Positions 25,477 through 34,377 are shown, numbered from the stretch's first letter. The stretch: DNA of 64,000 nt from JAPLST01 sp964397565 (GCA_964397565.1 CAYNJC010000001.1:159537-223536); one strand, 5' to 3'. Made by a program: numbers and translations. The notes: generated from the sequence alone by a model not told the origin.

Positions 25477-26609
25477 CAGCAGCGGCCGTGTGTCCGGTAA
25501 TGCCAGAAACCCTCGACCAGCGTTTGCAGATTCTTCCACGGCACGCCCGGCGCGATGGAACTGCTGCAGCCGAGGAACAAGCCGCGCTGCGGCCCGCGTT
25601 CGACCAGCCAGCGCATCTCCTGGCGCACATCATCGGGCGTGCCATACGGCAAGGTTTGCGTGACTGACACGCCGGCAATGATGAGCAGGTCGTCGCCGTC
25701 ATGCGCGTGCATGCGGCAGATGGCGTTGTAGTCCATGCTGCATTCGTACTGGAAGCCCTGAAAGCCCTTGATGCCTGCCGCAAGCAGGCGCGGCACCATC
25801 TGCATCAGATTGCCGTCGCAGTGCCAGATCATGCGGATGTTGGCGCGCACCAGCGGTTCGAGACAACGGGCGAAATGCGGAAACCAGATGCGCTCGAGAC
25901 TCTTGATGTCCACCAGCGTGCCGCGGCTGTCGGCCATGTCGTGATCGAGCCGCAGGTAGGGCGGCAGCCCGCCTTCGATCACGGCACGCGCCACGGCTTG
26001 GTTCACCCGCACTGCATAATCGGCCTGCAGGGCGAAATGCTGTTCCATCAGCTCGGGATAGAGCGCGTAGGCCATGAAATAGTTGGCGTAGCCGTACTGC
26101 CCATAGCCCAGTGTCGGAAATGCTGCCAGACAATAGGGCGCCTTGAGCAGGTCCTGGCCGAGCACGTCCTGCACCTGGCGCTCGTGGGCGATGATGGCGC
26201 GCACATGCTCATCTTCGTCGAAGGTGTCAATCCGCGTGCGCAGGGCGGGAAACGCGCGGCGTTCGAGGTGCGCGACGACATCCTCGGGCTGATCGATTGC
26301 CATGCCGTCAACAACCACGGCTTCGGCGCCGGTTGTTGCACCGCGCACGGTGTCGCGTTCATACCCGTGCGCGCCGATCGTCAGTGGATTCTCGGGCATC
26401 CATTGGTCAACCATGCAGCAGCCGCTGTTGACCAGCATGCGCCGATAGGTGTCAACCGGCTGGCGGCGATACGTGCCTGCCGGCACACGGGCGAGCCGGT
26501 CAATCATGCCCCATTCCATCGGATTGATCAGCCAGATGCCGATGCCGTCGGACGCGCGACCCATGATGGTGTCGCGCGCAAGGTGCTGTGGGCCACTCAA
26601 TGGCTGCAT
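25476..26609 (-). CDS. Uroporphyrinogen decarboxylase-family (URO-D) protein
   Basis: 377 aa from the ATG at 26609; the frame is open further up but overlaps the previous gene. A TIM-barrel URO-D-family protein: GRASDGIGIWLINPMEWGMIDRL near the N-terminus, then IWHCDGNLMQMVPRLLAAGIKGFQGFQYECSMD and LIIAGVSVTQTLPYGTPDDVRQEM. The HCDG segment lies where URO-D/MtaA-like methyltransferases place metal or substrate ligands. Proteins of this kind, next to Gfo/Idh oxidoreductases, are abundant in PVC genomes and are not heme enzymes; a role in corrinoid-linked methyl transfer or sugar derivative metabolism is possible. Second gene after the Gfo/Idh-GNAT fusion. Confidence 0.7.
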   Translation of the reverse strand: MQPLSGPQHLARDTIMGRASDGIGIWLINPMEWGMIDRLARVPAGTYRRQPVDTYRRMLVNSGCCMVDQWMPENPLTIGAHGYERDTVRGATTGAEAVVVDGMAIDQPEDVVAHLERRAFPALRTRIDTFDEDEHVRAIIAHERQVQDVLGQDLLKAPYCLAAFPTLGYGQYGYANYFMAYALYPELMEQHFALQADYAVRVNQAVARAVIEGGLPPYLRLDHDMADSRGTLVDIKSLERIWFPHFARCLEPLVRANIRMIWHCDGNLMQMVPRLLAAGIKGFQGFQYECSMDYNAICRMHAHDGDDLLIIAGVSVTQTLPYGTPDDVRQEMRWLVERGPQRGLFLGCSSSIAPGVPWKNLQTLVEGFWHYRTHGRC

Positions 26610-26673
26610 GACTGCTTGCTCAGCGGCGCGGCACCCCAGTCGGGCACGGCGCGGCGCATATGTTTGCCGGCGT

Positions 26674-28368
26674 TCAAGGTGATGCCACGTGTGCTTTGTG
26701 TTGAGCCAGCGCGGTCCGCACGGCCTGCCAGCGCGCGGCCATGCCGTCACAAAACAGGAACGGCTCGTAGCCCAGATCGAGATACACCTTGATGGCCGGC
26801 AGGCGGAAATCGTCGGTCTTCAGATAAATGCGACGGAAGCCGGCGTGGAGCATGCGCGCCGTCGCGGCGGCGCTGACGATGGCGCCGAGCTTCTTGCCCT
26901 TGTGCGCGGCGTCGCCCGCCACCCAGCCGAGTTCGGCGCCGTACGGATGCAGGTCAGTCGGGTTGTGCGTGGCCATCGCGGTCGCCACGAGCGCCTTGGT
27001 CGCGCGATGCTCGATGACCAAGAATCCATCGGGCAGGATGAACCGCAGCGTGTCCTTGACGCGCGTGCGCGGCCAGTCCGTGAAACCCGCGTTGATCATC
27101 AGCGCCATGTATTTCTCGTGGTCCGCCTCGGCATAGTGCCGCAGCACGTAGCCATCCGGCACGGGCAGCTGCGGCGGCGGCTTGCGTTTCGATTCCGGCC
27201 AGAGCATTTGCAGTTGCGGTTGCGACTCACCCTTGGCCCAAGCGCGCGAATCGGGCACCTCGAGCCAGCGGCTGCCATCGCGCACGGATTGCTGACTGAC
27301 AAGCCCAGGCAGCGTCATGTCCATCGCCTCGTGAATGCCGATTGGGCAGGGTGCCGCGCCAGTGATGGCGTGCATGAAGTCAAGGACTTCGAAATAATCG
27401 CCACCGCCGTGACCAGCCTTGAGCGCTGCGGGCGGCGGATTGCGCCAGAGTGCCGGCAGGTATTTCTCAACGAAACGGTCCGTGCTCATAAGCCCGTCGA
27501 GATCATGCCAGCGCATGTCCTCGCTGAGGGCGCGCAGCCAGAGCTTGGGACGATCGGCCGGACCGCCGCGACCTGATTCGTAACAGCCGTCTGTGCCTTG
27601 TAGCGTGTAATTGGTCATGGCGTGCGGGCGGTTGGAGAGCAGGTCAACGCGGATTTTGATCAAGGCCTTCTTCGCCGTCTGGCACAGCATGACCGGCGTC
27701 GTTTGGGCGTAGGCGTCGCCGCGCGGATCCTTGTAGCGCTGGCCGGCGTCGGCGCAGCACACGTGCGTCACGCGGTCGCCCGGCATCCATTGCAGGAGCG
27801 GGCCGAGACTGTGCGTGCAATACGTCACGCCCGCAATGCCCGTCTGCCACTGCCGGCGCCACGGGGTGACTTCGTTCAGTTCTTTCACTTCGTGCAGATA
27901 CTCGCCTTCGGCATAATACACGTCGCCAAACAAGCCCTGCCGCACCAGTTCGCGAATGAGCACATTACTCTTGCTGTAGGTGTAATTCTCGGCCAGCATG
28001 TACACGCCCTTTGACGCGGCGCAGGCGGCGACAAGCTGGCGGCATTCATCCAGCGAAACACCCGCGGGCACTTCGCTCAGCACATGCACGCCACGTTCGA
28101 GCGCGGCAATCGATTGCGGCACGTGCAGCGGCATGGGCGTGCCGATGATCACGGCATCAAGGCGCGCCTTGTTGAGCATGGTTTCGTAGTCAGTGAATTT
28201 CTCTGCTGCGCCGAGTGTGGCGGCAGCCTGTTCGAGGCCGTCGGCATTCGTGTCGCAGGCGGCCGCGATCTTGAGTCCCACGGCATCGCAGCCGAGTTTG
28301 AAACTGGCGCCGCGGGCACAGGCGCCGACGATGCCGACTTTGAGCGCGTCGCGTGGTGGTGTGGTCAT
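26674..28368 (-). CDS. Gfo/Idh/MocA oxidoreductase fused to a GNAT acetyltransferase
   Basis: 564 aa, about 170 longer than a typical family member. Residues 1 to about 390 are a Gfo/Idh/MocA dehydrogenase: a Rossmann motif VGIVGACARGASFKLG, then IIGTPMPLHVPQSIAAL, and a C-terminal beta domain. The usual catalytic E-K-P motif is EVP (SEVPAGVSLDEC), so the Lys is missing. Residues about 410-560 are a GNAT domain (YVLRHYAEADHEKYMALMI ... ELGWVAGDAAHKGKKLGAIVSAA ... GFRRIYLKTDDFRLPAIKVYLDLGY), including an acetyl-CoA loop of Q/R-x-x-G-x-G/A type at AAHKGKKLG. A role in oxidising and acylating a sugar is possible. AGGAGA 6 nt before the ATG supports the start. Confidence 0.8.
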   Translation of the reverse strand: MTTPPRDALKVGIVGACARGASFKLGCDAVGLKIAAACDTNADGLEQAAATLGAAEKFTDYETMLNKARLDAVIIGTPMPLHVPQSIAALERGVHVLSEVPAGVSLDECRQLVAACAASKGVYMLAENYTYSKSNVLIRELVRQGLFGDVYYAEGEYLHEVKELNEVTPWRRQWQTGIAGVTYCTHSLGPLLQWMPGDRVTHVCCADAGQRYKDPRGDAYAQTTPVMLCQTAKKALIKIRVDLLSNRPHAMTNYTLQGTDGCYESGRGGPADRPKLWLRALSEDMRWHDLDGLMSTDRFVEKYLPALWRNPPPAALKAGHGGGDYFEVLDFMHAITGAAPCPIGIHEAMDMTLPGLVSQQSVRDGSRWLEVPDSRAWAKGESQPQLQMLWPESKRKPPPQLPVPDGYVLRHYAEADHEKYMALMINAGFTDWPRTRVKDTLRFILPDGFLVIEHRATKALVATAMATHNPTDLHPYGAELGWVAGDAAHKGKKLGAIVSAAATARMLHAGFRRIYLKTDDFRLPAIKVYLDLGYEPFLFCDGMAARWQAVRTALAQHKAHVASP

Positions 28369-28397
28369 TCAATATCTCCTGTCGTGTTCAGCCGAAT

Positions 28398-28426
28398 ATT
28401 ATCTGCAATTTCGCTGCCGCCGTCAA
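28398..28426 (-). promoter_or_regulatory. Promoter of the Gfo/Idh-URO-D operon
   Basis: On the minus strand TTGACG (complement of 28421-28426), 17-bp spacer, GATAAT (complement of 28398-28403). It lies back-to-back with the promoter of the small gene at 28473. Confidence 0.7.
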
Positions 28427-28436
28427 CGGCTTTCTG

Positions 28437-28465
28437 TTGCTGTTCGCGGGCCTTCGTGATATAAT
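28437..28465 (+). promoter_or_regulatory. Promoter of the 53-aa membrane protein gene (leaderless)
   Basis: TTGCTG at 28437-28442, 17-bp spacer, TATAAT at 28460-28465. The ATG at 28473 follows after only 7 nt, so transcription should begin at or beside the start codon. Confidence 0.75.
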
Positions 28466-28472
28466 CACCGGC

Positions 28473-28634
28473 ATGACCAAGCTCCTGATCATGGCAGGCG
28501 TGGTGCTGGGCGGCGGTGTGGGCTGGTGGCTCGGTGCGCATGTTGGCCTCATGACCGCCTTTCTGCTGAGCGGCGTCGGCAACGTTGTCGGCATCTGGGT
28601 TGGCTGGCGCGTGGCGCAGATGCTCTCAGAGTGA
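28473..28634 (+). CDS. Small glycine-rich membrane protein (53 aa)
   Basis: Two membrane helices (about 3-24 and 27-49) full of glycine: GVVLGGGVGWWLGAHVGL and LLSGVGNVVGIWVGWRVAQ, resembling glycine-zipper or XapX-type small membrane proteins. Probably forms oligomers in the inner membrane. There is no Shine-Dalgarno; the -10 box sits 7 nt upstream of the ATG. Divergent from the Gfo/Idh-URO-D operon. Function unknown. Confidence 0.65.
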   Translation: MTKLLIMAGVVLGGGVGWWLGAHVGLMTAFLLSGVGNVVGIWVGWRVAQMLSE

Positions 28635-28773
28635 CCAGCCGCCGGCCTCCGCCATGCAACAACATAGCCTCATTTTCATCTTTTTTGACCAGCACTACGG
28701 GCAGGCGCTGGGCTGCCGCAATTCGCATTTTTTGCCGCACCACTGAGATGCCTTTGCCGCGGATGCCGCGCGT

Positions 28774-28816
28774 GCTGCTCGTAGCCGCCGCACGGCGTGC
28801 GGCGCATGGTGGCACA
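28774..28816. repeat. Dispersed repeat C, copy 3
   Basis: CGTGCTGCTCGTAGCCGCCG followed by CACGGCGTGCGGCGCATGGTG matches 25131-25178. It lies in the 270-bp gap before dinB, in which no gene is seen. Confidence 0.75.
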
Positions 28817-28872
28817 GGGGCCGCGCCGCATCTGCGTTGCAGAGTCGCCGGAATCAGGGAAATGTCGTCGCC

Positions 28873-28902
28873 TTGCACTACCATACATACGTATGCTATA
28901 CT
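28873..28902 (+). promoter_or_regulatory. dinB promoter with palindrome in the spacer
   Basis: TTGCAC at 28873-28878, 18-bp spacer, TATACT at 28897-28902 with extended TGC. A perfect 10-bp palindrome CATACGTATG (28886-28895) lies between the boxes, in the position of an operator. The ATG at 28908 comes 5 nt after the -10 box. Confidence 0.7.
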
Positions 28903-28907
28903 AAGGC

Positions 28908-30149
28908 ATGGACGACACGATCGCACCAGCGCCACGCACGATTTTGCACGTGGATATGAACGCCTTCTTCGCCTCGGTCGAGCAGGCCAGTAATCCGGCC
29001 TTGCGCGGCAAACCGATCGCCGTCATCGGCGCCAAGGATCGCACCGTCGTGTTGACCGCTTCCTATCCCGCCAAGGCCTGCGGCGTCAAAACTGGCGCGA
29101 CGATGTACGAGGCCCGCCGGCGCTGCCCGCTCGTCCAGTTCGTGGTCGGCAATCCGCACAAGTACATGGACACCGCGCGGCGCATCGCCGTGATTTTGCA
29201 CCAGTACACGCCGCTGGTCGAAGTTTGCTCGATTGACGAGGCGTTTCTCGACGTCAGCGGCTCGCTGTATTTGTTCGGCAGCGCCACGCGCATCGCGCAC
29301 GCCATCAAAGCTGCCATGCGCGCCGCGTTCAACATCACCTGTTCGATTGGCATTGCGCCCAACAAATTGCTGGCGAAAGTGGCTGCCAATCTGCAAAAGC
29401 CGGACGGCTTGGTCATCGTCCACCCGGATGACGTGCCCGCCTTTGTGCAGGATTTGCCGCTGGAAGAGATTTGCGGCATCGGCCCGCAGTTGACGGCGTT
29501 CTTTCAGCAGCGCGGCATTCACACCTGCGGTCAGTTGCAGCCGGTGCCGCGCGCATATCTTGAGCACCAGTTCGGCGTGCTGGGTGCCTGGCTGCACGAT
29601 GCGGCATGCGGGCATGATACGACGCCGGTCATTCCCGCGGGCGAAGAACCGGCGCCCAAATCAGTCGGCCACTCGATGACCCTCGCACACAATGTCACCG
29701 GCCGCGCCGACGTCGATCTGTATTTGCAACAATTGGCCGACATGGTCGGCCGGCGCCTGCGCGCGGCCGGGCTGTGTGGCACAACCGTGGCGGTCTCGCT
29801 TCGCTGGGCCTCCTTCACCAGCGTGACCAAGCGCCAGACCGTCGCCGAGCCGCTGCGGCTGGGCGCAGACATTTTTCGCGCCGCTCAACGGATCTGGGCG
29901 ACGATCCCGCTGCGCGAGCCGGTGCGGCTGGTCGGCGTGTCTGTCTCAAATGTGCGGCCGCACTATGAGCAATTGCCGCTGTTTGCCGCCGAGCGCAAAG
30001 CAAGGCAACTGACCATCGCGCAGGATATGGTCAATGACAAGTACGGTGAATACACGCTGTATCCGGCGGCGGTCTTGCAGCGCTGCCGGCGCGAGCGCAC
30101 GATCGCGCCGTCGTGGCGCCCAGACGGCGTGCGCCAGGCGATCCGCTGA
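28908..30149 (+). CDS. dinB: DNA polymerase IV (Y family)
   Basis: 413 aa, normal length. Catalytic metal ligands are D16 in HVDMNAFFASVEQ and D110/E111 in CSIDEAFLDVS. The steric-gate region is FFASVEQ, followed by a helix-hairpin-helix thumb (LEEICGIGPQLTAFF) and a little-finger domain. The C-terminus lacks an obvious beta-clamp QxxLxLF peptide, although YEQLPLFAAE at about 353-362 fits the clamp-binding pattern inside the chain. It carries out error-prone translesion synthesis in the cytoplasm. A palindrome in its promoter suggests repression, as for SOS genes, but it does not match a known LexA box. Confidence 0.92.
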   Translation: MDDTIAPAPRTILHVDMNAFFASVEQASNPALRGKPIAVIGAKDRTVVLTASYPAKACGVKTGATMYEARRRCPLVQFVVGNPHKYMDTARRIAVILHQYTPLVEVCSIDEAFLDVSGSLYLFGSATRIAHAIKAAMRAAFNITCSIGIAPNKLLAKVAANLQKPDGLVIVHPDDVPAFVQDLPLEEICGIGPQLTAFFQQRGIHTCGQLQPVPRAYLEHQFGVLGAWLHDAACGHDTTPVIPAGEEPAPKSVGHSMTLAHNVTGRADVDLYLQQLADMVGRRLRAAGLCGTTVAVSLRWASFTSVTKRQTVAEPLRLGADIFRAAQRIWATIPLREPVRLVGVSVSNVRPHYEQLPLFAAERKARQLTIAQDMVNDKYGEYTLYPAAVLQRCRRERTIAPSWRPDGVRQAIR

Positions 30150-30223
30150 TATGCTTTGGCCGCGCAAGAATTATTTACCATGATCGAAATCCCGTAAGTG
30201 TACCATCCGCGCCAGGCACCGAT

Positions 30224-30328
30224 GCGAATATCCAATAACCAACACGGAATGTCCAAGGATGAAGGAAAGACCACAGAAGCCGAATCGCCTTCCTTGAATA
30301 TTGGACATTCCTTGTTTGATATTGGATA
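30224..30328. repeat. Inverted arrays of imperfect heptamers
   Basis: Two arms of about 38 bp (30225-30262 and 30291-30328), each built of 7-bp units of the type TATCCAA / TTGGATA. The second is largely the reverse complement of the first, so the DNA or RNA can fold into a long imperfect hairpin. Non-coding, between dinB and the secretin gene. Confidence 0.75.
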
Positions 30329-30386
30329 TTTAACTGAATTTCTTACCTTGAAACTTCGCGCCAGGCACCGCCCGGACATCGTCTGC

Positions 30387-30416
30387 AAAAAAAAGCCGGG
30401 CGGTCAGCCGCCCGGC
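30387..30416 (-). terminator. Intrinsic terminator of the secretin gene
   Basis: On the minus strand a 9-bp stem GCCGGGCGG / CCGCCCGGC with a 4-nt loop is followed by eight T. It lies 23 nt beyond the secretin stop codon. Confidence 0.92.
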
Positions 30417-30438
30417 GTGATGACCTAGTGCGCGCGCC

Positions 30439-31977
30439 TCAGGGCGCCTTGTTCAGGATCACGCGATCAATGAACTGATCCACCGGTTTCGGCGGCGGTT
30501 CGTTCAACTCGGCATTGGTGGTCTCCAGCAAATCGCGCTCGCGCGCCAGCACACTGGTCTTGGGCGTCACCTTGTGCGGGGTCAGCAGCACAATGATTTC
30601 CGAGGTCGTCTTAACGTCTATCTCATGCCGGAAGATATAGCCGACCAACGGCATCGAGCCCAGCAGCGGCACGCGCTCGTCCTGTTTGGTCACCATATCC
30701 TTGCGCAATCCGGACAAGGAAAACAGCTCGCCGTCCTGCAAGACCACATTGGCCGTCGTCGAACGCGTGTTGATGATCGGATCATTTGCGCTGGTCCAGC
30801 CCACCATGCTGTTGACCGAAGCATCAATCGACAGCGTGATCGTCTGCTCGCCGATGGTCGGGGTAATCGTCAAGGCCACGCCCACGTCGGCTTGTTTGTT
30901 CAAGGGCGCGTCGGGCGTCGAATAGGCTTTGAACGAAACTTTGTCCAATGACGCAATCGTCGCGCGCTGGCCGTTCATCGCCACCACCGTCGGGCGCGAC
31001 AGAATCTTTGCCTTGCCTTGGCGCATCAAATAATTGATCATGTTCGCCATCGCCTTCGGCCGCATGCCCTGCACCGAAATGCTCTGCGCGGCATACTGCG
31101 CCCATTCGCCCGGATTCATGTTCAAATCGGCACGATCACGCGATTGCGCAAAATCAAGCTGCATGTCAACCGCCTCGGGCAGGCCTTCTTTCCAGGCTTC
31201 GAGCGCCATGCCAAAGTTGAAATCGTCATCCATCTGGACTTCGACAATGTTGGCGTCAATCCGCACCATCTCCGGCGGCACGTCGAATTCCTCAATGTAC
31301 TTCACCGTCGCATTGTAGTAGCTGGGCGAATCCATATAGTACACCTTGTTGACTGTGTCATCCGGATACGAAGTGCCATCCTTGCTCATCAGCGCATCAT
31401 TGACCAGCCCGCCCAAATCAGATGCCAGCCGGTTGCGGAGCTTGTACACGCCGACCGCGGTGCCGTCTTCGTAAAACTGCGTGCCGTCATGATCCAGCGC
31501 GTCGATGACCTGCGCGAGATACTCAAATTGAAAGATGGGGGCCGTGATGACAATGAACTCTTCGCCACTCTTAGTGTTGACCGACACATCCACTCTGCCG
31601 TTCTCTTTTTCGACGGTGGTGCGCAAATAGGACGCTAACTCGGCCGAGATGCCCTGGGTTCTCAATTTGAAGGCCTTGACAATGAAGTCGGTGTCGTCTT
31701 CCGTGCCGATGACGCGCACGGCCGTGCTGGCCGACGCCGGCGCCGACGGGATCGCGTGATAATACAGGTCGCCATCCTTGTACGGCTGCACCGCACCGGG
31801 CGTGGGCACACCAGCCGGCGCGGACGTCGGCTGGCCGACGGCGGCAGGTGACGGTCCCACCGGCGCCGGCACTTTGGCCTCGACCTTCACTTCGGTCTTC
31901 ATCGTGGGCATCTGCGCCAAGGCCAAGGTCGCGCTCGCTACAAGAATGAGTAGTGCGCTCCTGCTGTGCTGGTTCAT
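30439..31977 (-). CDS. gspD: Secretin (GspD/PilQ family)
   Basis: 512 aa from the ATG at 31977, which has GGAG 6 nt upstream; earlier frame codons overlap the promoter. Signal peptide (LLILVASATLALA), Pro/Ala-rich stretch to about residue 75, then N-type secretin domains and a C-terminal secretin domain with the diagnostic VPLLGSMPLVGYIFRHE and SEIIVLLTPH. It should form the outer-membrane channel of a type II secretion or pilus-like system. Shorter than typical GspD because it has few N-domain repeats. The gene has its own promoter and terminator and lies away from the other gsp genes in the window. Whether it is GspD, PilQ or another secretin is not settled. Confidence 0.85.
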   Translation of the reverse strand: MNQHSRSALLILVASATLALAQMPTMKTEVKVEAKVPAPVGPSPAAVGQPTSAPAGVPTPGAVQPYKDGDLYYHAIPSAPASASTAVRVIGTEDDTDFIVKAFKLRTQGISAELASYLRTTVEKENGRVDVSVNTKSGEEFIVITAPIFQFEYLAQVIDALDHDGTQFYEDGTAVGVYKLRNRLASDLGGLVNDALMSKDGTSYPDDTVNKVYYMDSPSYYNATVKYIEEFDVPPEMVRIDANIVEVQMDDDFNFGMALEAWKEGLPEAVDMQLDFAQSRDRADLNMNPGEWAQYAAQSISVQGMRPKAMANMINYLMRQGKAKILSRPTVVAMNGQRATIASLDKVSFKAYSTPDAPLNKQADVGVALTITPTIGEQTITLSIDASVNSMVGWTSANDPIINTRSTTANVVLQDGELFSLSGLRKDMVTKQDERVPLLGSMPLVGYIFRHEIDVKTTSEIIVLLTPHKVTPKTSVLARERDLLETTNAELNEPPPKPVDQFIDRVILNKAP

Positions 31978-32025
31978 CCGGGGCTCCGTGGTCATCAGGT
32001 TATCAAGGCAGAAACTGGGTGTATA

Positions 32026-32055
32026 ACTATAAGATAATCCCCGTGAAAAATGCAA
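32026..32055 (-). promoter_or_regulatory. Secretin gene promoter
   Basis: On the minus strand TTGCAT (complement of 32050-32055), 18-bp spacer and TATAGT (complement of 32026-32031). The leader to the ATG at 31977 is about 42 nt. Confidence 0.65.
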
Positions 32056-32065
32056 CTGCCCGCTT

Positions 32066-33631
32066 TTACACCTTGGTGCGAAACTGGCGATAGCTGACGC
32101 CGAACTTGCGCACCCGCAAGCCCATCAAGCGCTCACTCACGCCCAGCGCGCGCGCCGCCTTGGCCATGTTGCCGCGCGCCGACTTCAGCGCGTCGACAAT
32201 CAGTTCGCGCTCGACCGCCGCCACGGTCGCGTCGAGTGAGCCATGAAAGGTCGTGTTGCTGGCTTCCGCCGTTTGCAGGGTGGGCGGCAGATGATGGGCA
32301 TGAATCACATCATCGTCGGTCAGCAGCACGGCGCGCTCGATGCAATTCTCGAGTTCGCGCACATTGCCCGGCCAATGATAGACCATCAGCATGTCGATCG
32401 CCGGGGTGGAAATGCGGCGCACATTCTTGTGATTAAGCTTCGAATATTTCTCGACGAAATGATCGGCCAGCAACAGGATGTCGGTGCGGCGGTCGCGCAA
32501 GGGCGGCAGGAAGATGGGGAAGACGTTCAAGCGATAGTAGAGATCCTGGCGGAACTGGCCGCGCTCGTTCAGCTCTTCAAGATTGCGGTTGGTCGCCGTC
32601 ACAATGCGGACATTGACTTTGATCGTGCTGGTGCCGCCCAGGCGTTCGAATTCGCGCTCTTGCAGGACGCGCAGGAGTTTGATCTGGGTCGCCGCGGAAA
32701 AGTCGCCGATTTCATCCAGGAAAATCGTGCCGCCGTGGGCCAACTCGAAGCGGCCTTTGCGCGCGGCCAGCGCGCCGGTGAACGCGCCGCGCTCGTGCCC
32801 GAAGAGTTCGCTCTCGATCAGGGTTTCCGGCAAGGCCGCGCAATTCACTTTGACACACGGCATGCCGGCCCGCAGGCTGTTGTAATGCACCGCACGCGCA
32901 ACCAGCTCCTTGCCGGTGCCCGACTCGCCGCGGATCAGCACGGTCGCATCGCTGCGGGCCACTTGCGCGATCAAATCGAAGACCGTCTGCATCGCGTGTG
33001 AATTGCCGATGATGTTGGACGGGCGAAAGCGTTCCTTCAACTCCTGCTGCAGCCGGCGATTTTCATCCAACAGACGTTCCTGCTCCTCCTGCACGGCCTG
33101 GCGCAGGCGCACGGCTTGGGCGATCATCGAACTGATGATCGTCAGCAATTGCGCATCGTGGTGCAAGACGCGACTGTCGCGGCACGGGCGCTCGATGCTG
33201 AGCGCACCAATGACTTCCTGGCCCAGTTTGATCGGCACGCAGATGAAGGCCGAATCCTGTTTGTACTGATCCGTGCGCGCGCCGGTGCGGTCCAGAAAAC
33301 GCGGCTCGGCCGAGATGCGCGGAATAATGGCCGGCGCGCCGCTGGCAACCACTTGGCCGGTGATGCCTTCGCCCAGGCGATAGCGCGCTTTCTGGCGCTG
33401 ACTTTCCGAGAGGCCGTAGCTTTCTGCAATCGAGATTTCGCGCGTGTTGCGATTCAGCAGCAGCAGCATCACGCGCCGCGCACCAATGTGGGTCGCGATC
33501 GTGCGCGGCAGCGGCGTCACGACCGTGCGCAGATCCAAGCTTTGATCCAGCACCCGGCTGACCTCCAGCAGCAGTTCGAGGTCGTGCGGATTGCGCGGCA
33601 GCACAGCGCTCAATTCTGACGAGGCCGTCAT
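32066..33631 (-). CDS. Sigma-54-dependent transcriptional activator with GAF domain
   Basis: 521 aa. A GAF sensor domain lies at about 20-175. A central AAA+ domain follows with Walker A GESGTGKE (235-242), the sigma-54-contacting GAFTGA loop (282-287) and Walker B GTIFLDEIGD (301-310). The C-terminal Fis-type helix-turn-helix is at about 470-520 (AKAARALGVSERLMGLRVRKFG). There is no receiver domain, so it senses a small molecule or redox state directly, as NorR/NifA-type activators do. Its start overlaps the stop of the superoxide dismutase gene (ATGA), linking it to that operon. Target promoters of -24/-12 type were not found in the window. Confidence 0.9.
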   Translation of the reverse strand: MTASSELSAVLPRNPHDLELLLEVSRVLDQSLDLRTVVTPLPRTIATHIGARRVMLLLLNRNTREISIAESYGLSESQRQKARYRLGEGITGQVVASGAPAIIPRISAEPRFLDRTGARTDQYKQDSAFICVPIKLGQEVIGALSIERPCRDSRVLHHDAQLLTIISSMIAQAVRLRQAVQEEQERLLDENRRLQQELKERFRPSNIIGNSHAMQTVFDLIAQVARSDATVLIRGESGTGKELVARAVHYNSLRAGMPCVKVNCAALPETLIESELFGHERGAFTGALAARKGRFELAHGGTIFLDEIGDFSAATQIKLLRVLQEREFERLGGTSTIKVNVRIVTATNRNLEELNERGQFRQDLYYRLNVFPIFLPPLRDRRTDILLLADHFVEKYSKLNHKNVRRISTPAIDMLMVYHWPGNVRELENCIERAVLLTDDDVIHAHHLPPTLQTAEASNTTFHGSLDATVAAVERELIVDALKSARGNMAKAARALGVSERLMGLRVRKFGVSYRQFRTKV

Positions 33632-34377
33632 GGTGAGAAACGCGCCGCCACCACATCCCAGTTGACGTTCTCAAAGACGGCATCCAGGTAGGCTGCGCGA
33701 TCAAGCTGGTAGTCCGTCAGGTACGCATGCTCAAACACGTCCACGATCAACAGCGGCACACCGCCGGCAATGTGGTTGGCCTCATGCTCATTGATCCACA
33801 TGTTCAGTAAACGCCCGCCGACCGGATCGTAGTACAAAATCACCCAGCCGATTCCGCGCATCTTGCCGGTGCCGACGAAATCGCGTTTCCATGAGTCGTA
33901 ACTGCCGAAATCCGCACAGAGTTGCGCATACAGCGCGGTGTTGGTCGCCACCATGCCCGCACCGCCCAGATTGTCGAAATAGTATTCGTGCAGGCGCATG
34001 CCGTTGAACTCCCAACCCAGGCGCCGCTTCAGTTCGGCATACGGCGGCGTCGTTTCCTGGGCGCCGGCCAGCAGCGTGCGCAAGCTGCTTTGCAGCAGGT
34101 TGACATTGTTGACATAGCCCAGATACAGCTTGAAATGATTCGACAGCAGCGTACCGCTGAAGCCCGGCATGCCCAACAGATTGCTGTAGTCGCGCGCGGC
34201 ATACGGCGCGGGAATGCGCAATTCCAGTTTCACCGGCGCGGGTGCCACACCCGCCGCCGCCGCCGGTGCAACCAAGATCGCCGCCGGTGCTTGCGGCGCG
34301 GCCGGCGCGGGCGGTTGGGCATTGAGCAGCATTAGCCACAGACAGCCAACTAGACCGACGGTCATCATGCGCGACAT
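33628..34377 (-). CDS. Exported Fe/Mn superoxide dismutase
   Basis: 249 aa: signal peptide (about 1-20), then a 30-residue Ala/Pro-rich linker, then a Fe/Mn-SOD domain at about 50-249. The four metal ligands are present: H81 (SNHFKLYLGYVNNVN), H130 (GMRLHEYYF), D213 and H217 (IVDVFEHAYLTDY). The usual DxWEH reads DVFEH. Detoxifies superoxide outside the cytoplasm; whether it uses Fe or Mn cannot be told. AAGGAG 5 nt before the ATG. Sits between the flavoprotein gene (21 nt away) and the sigma-54 activator (4-bp overlap), which hints at redox-linked regulation. Confidence 0.88.
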   Translation of the reverse strand: MSRMMTVGLVGCLWLMLLNAQPPAPAAPQAPAAILVAPAAAAGVAPAPVKLELRIPAPYAARDYSNLLGMPGFSGTLLSNHFKLYLGYVNNVNLLQSSLRTLLAGAQETTPPYAELKRRLGWEFNGMRLHEYYFDNLGGAGMVATNTALYAQLCADFGSYDSWKRDFVGTGKMRGIGWVILYYDPVGGRLLNMWINEHEANHIAGGVPLLIVDVFEHAYLTDYQLDRAAYLDAVFENVNWDVVAARFSP

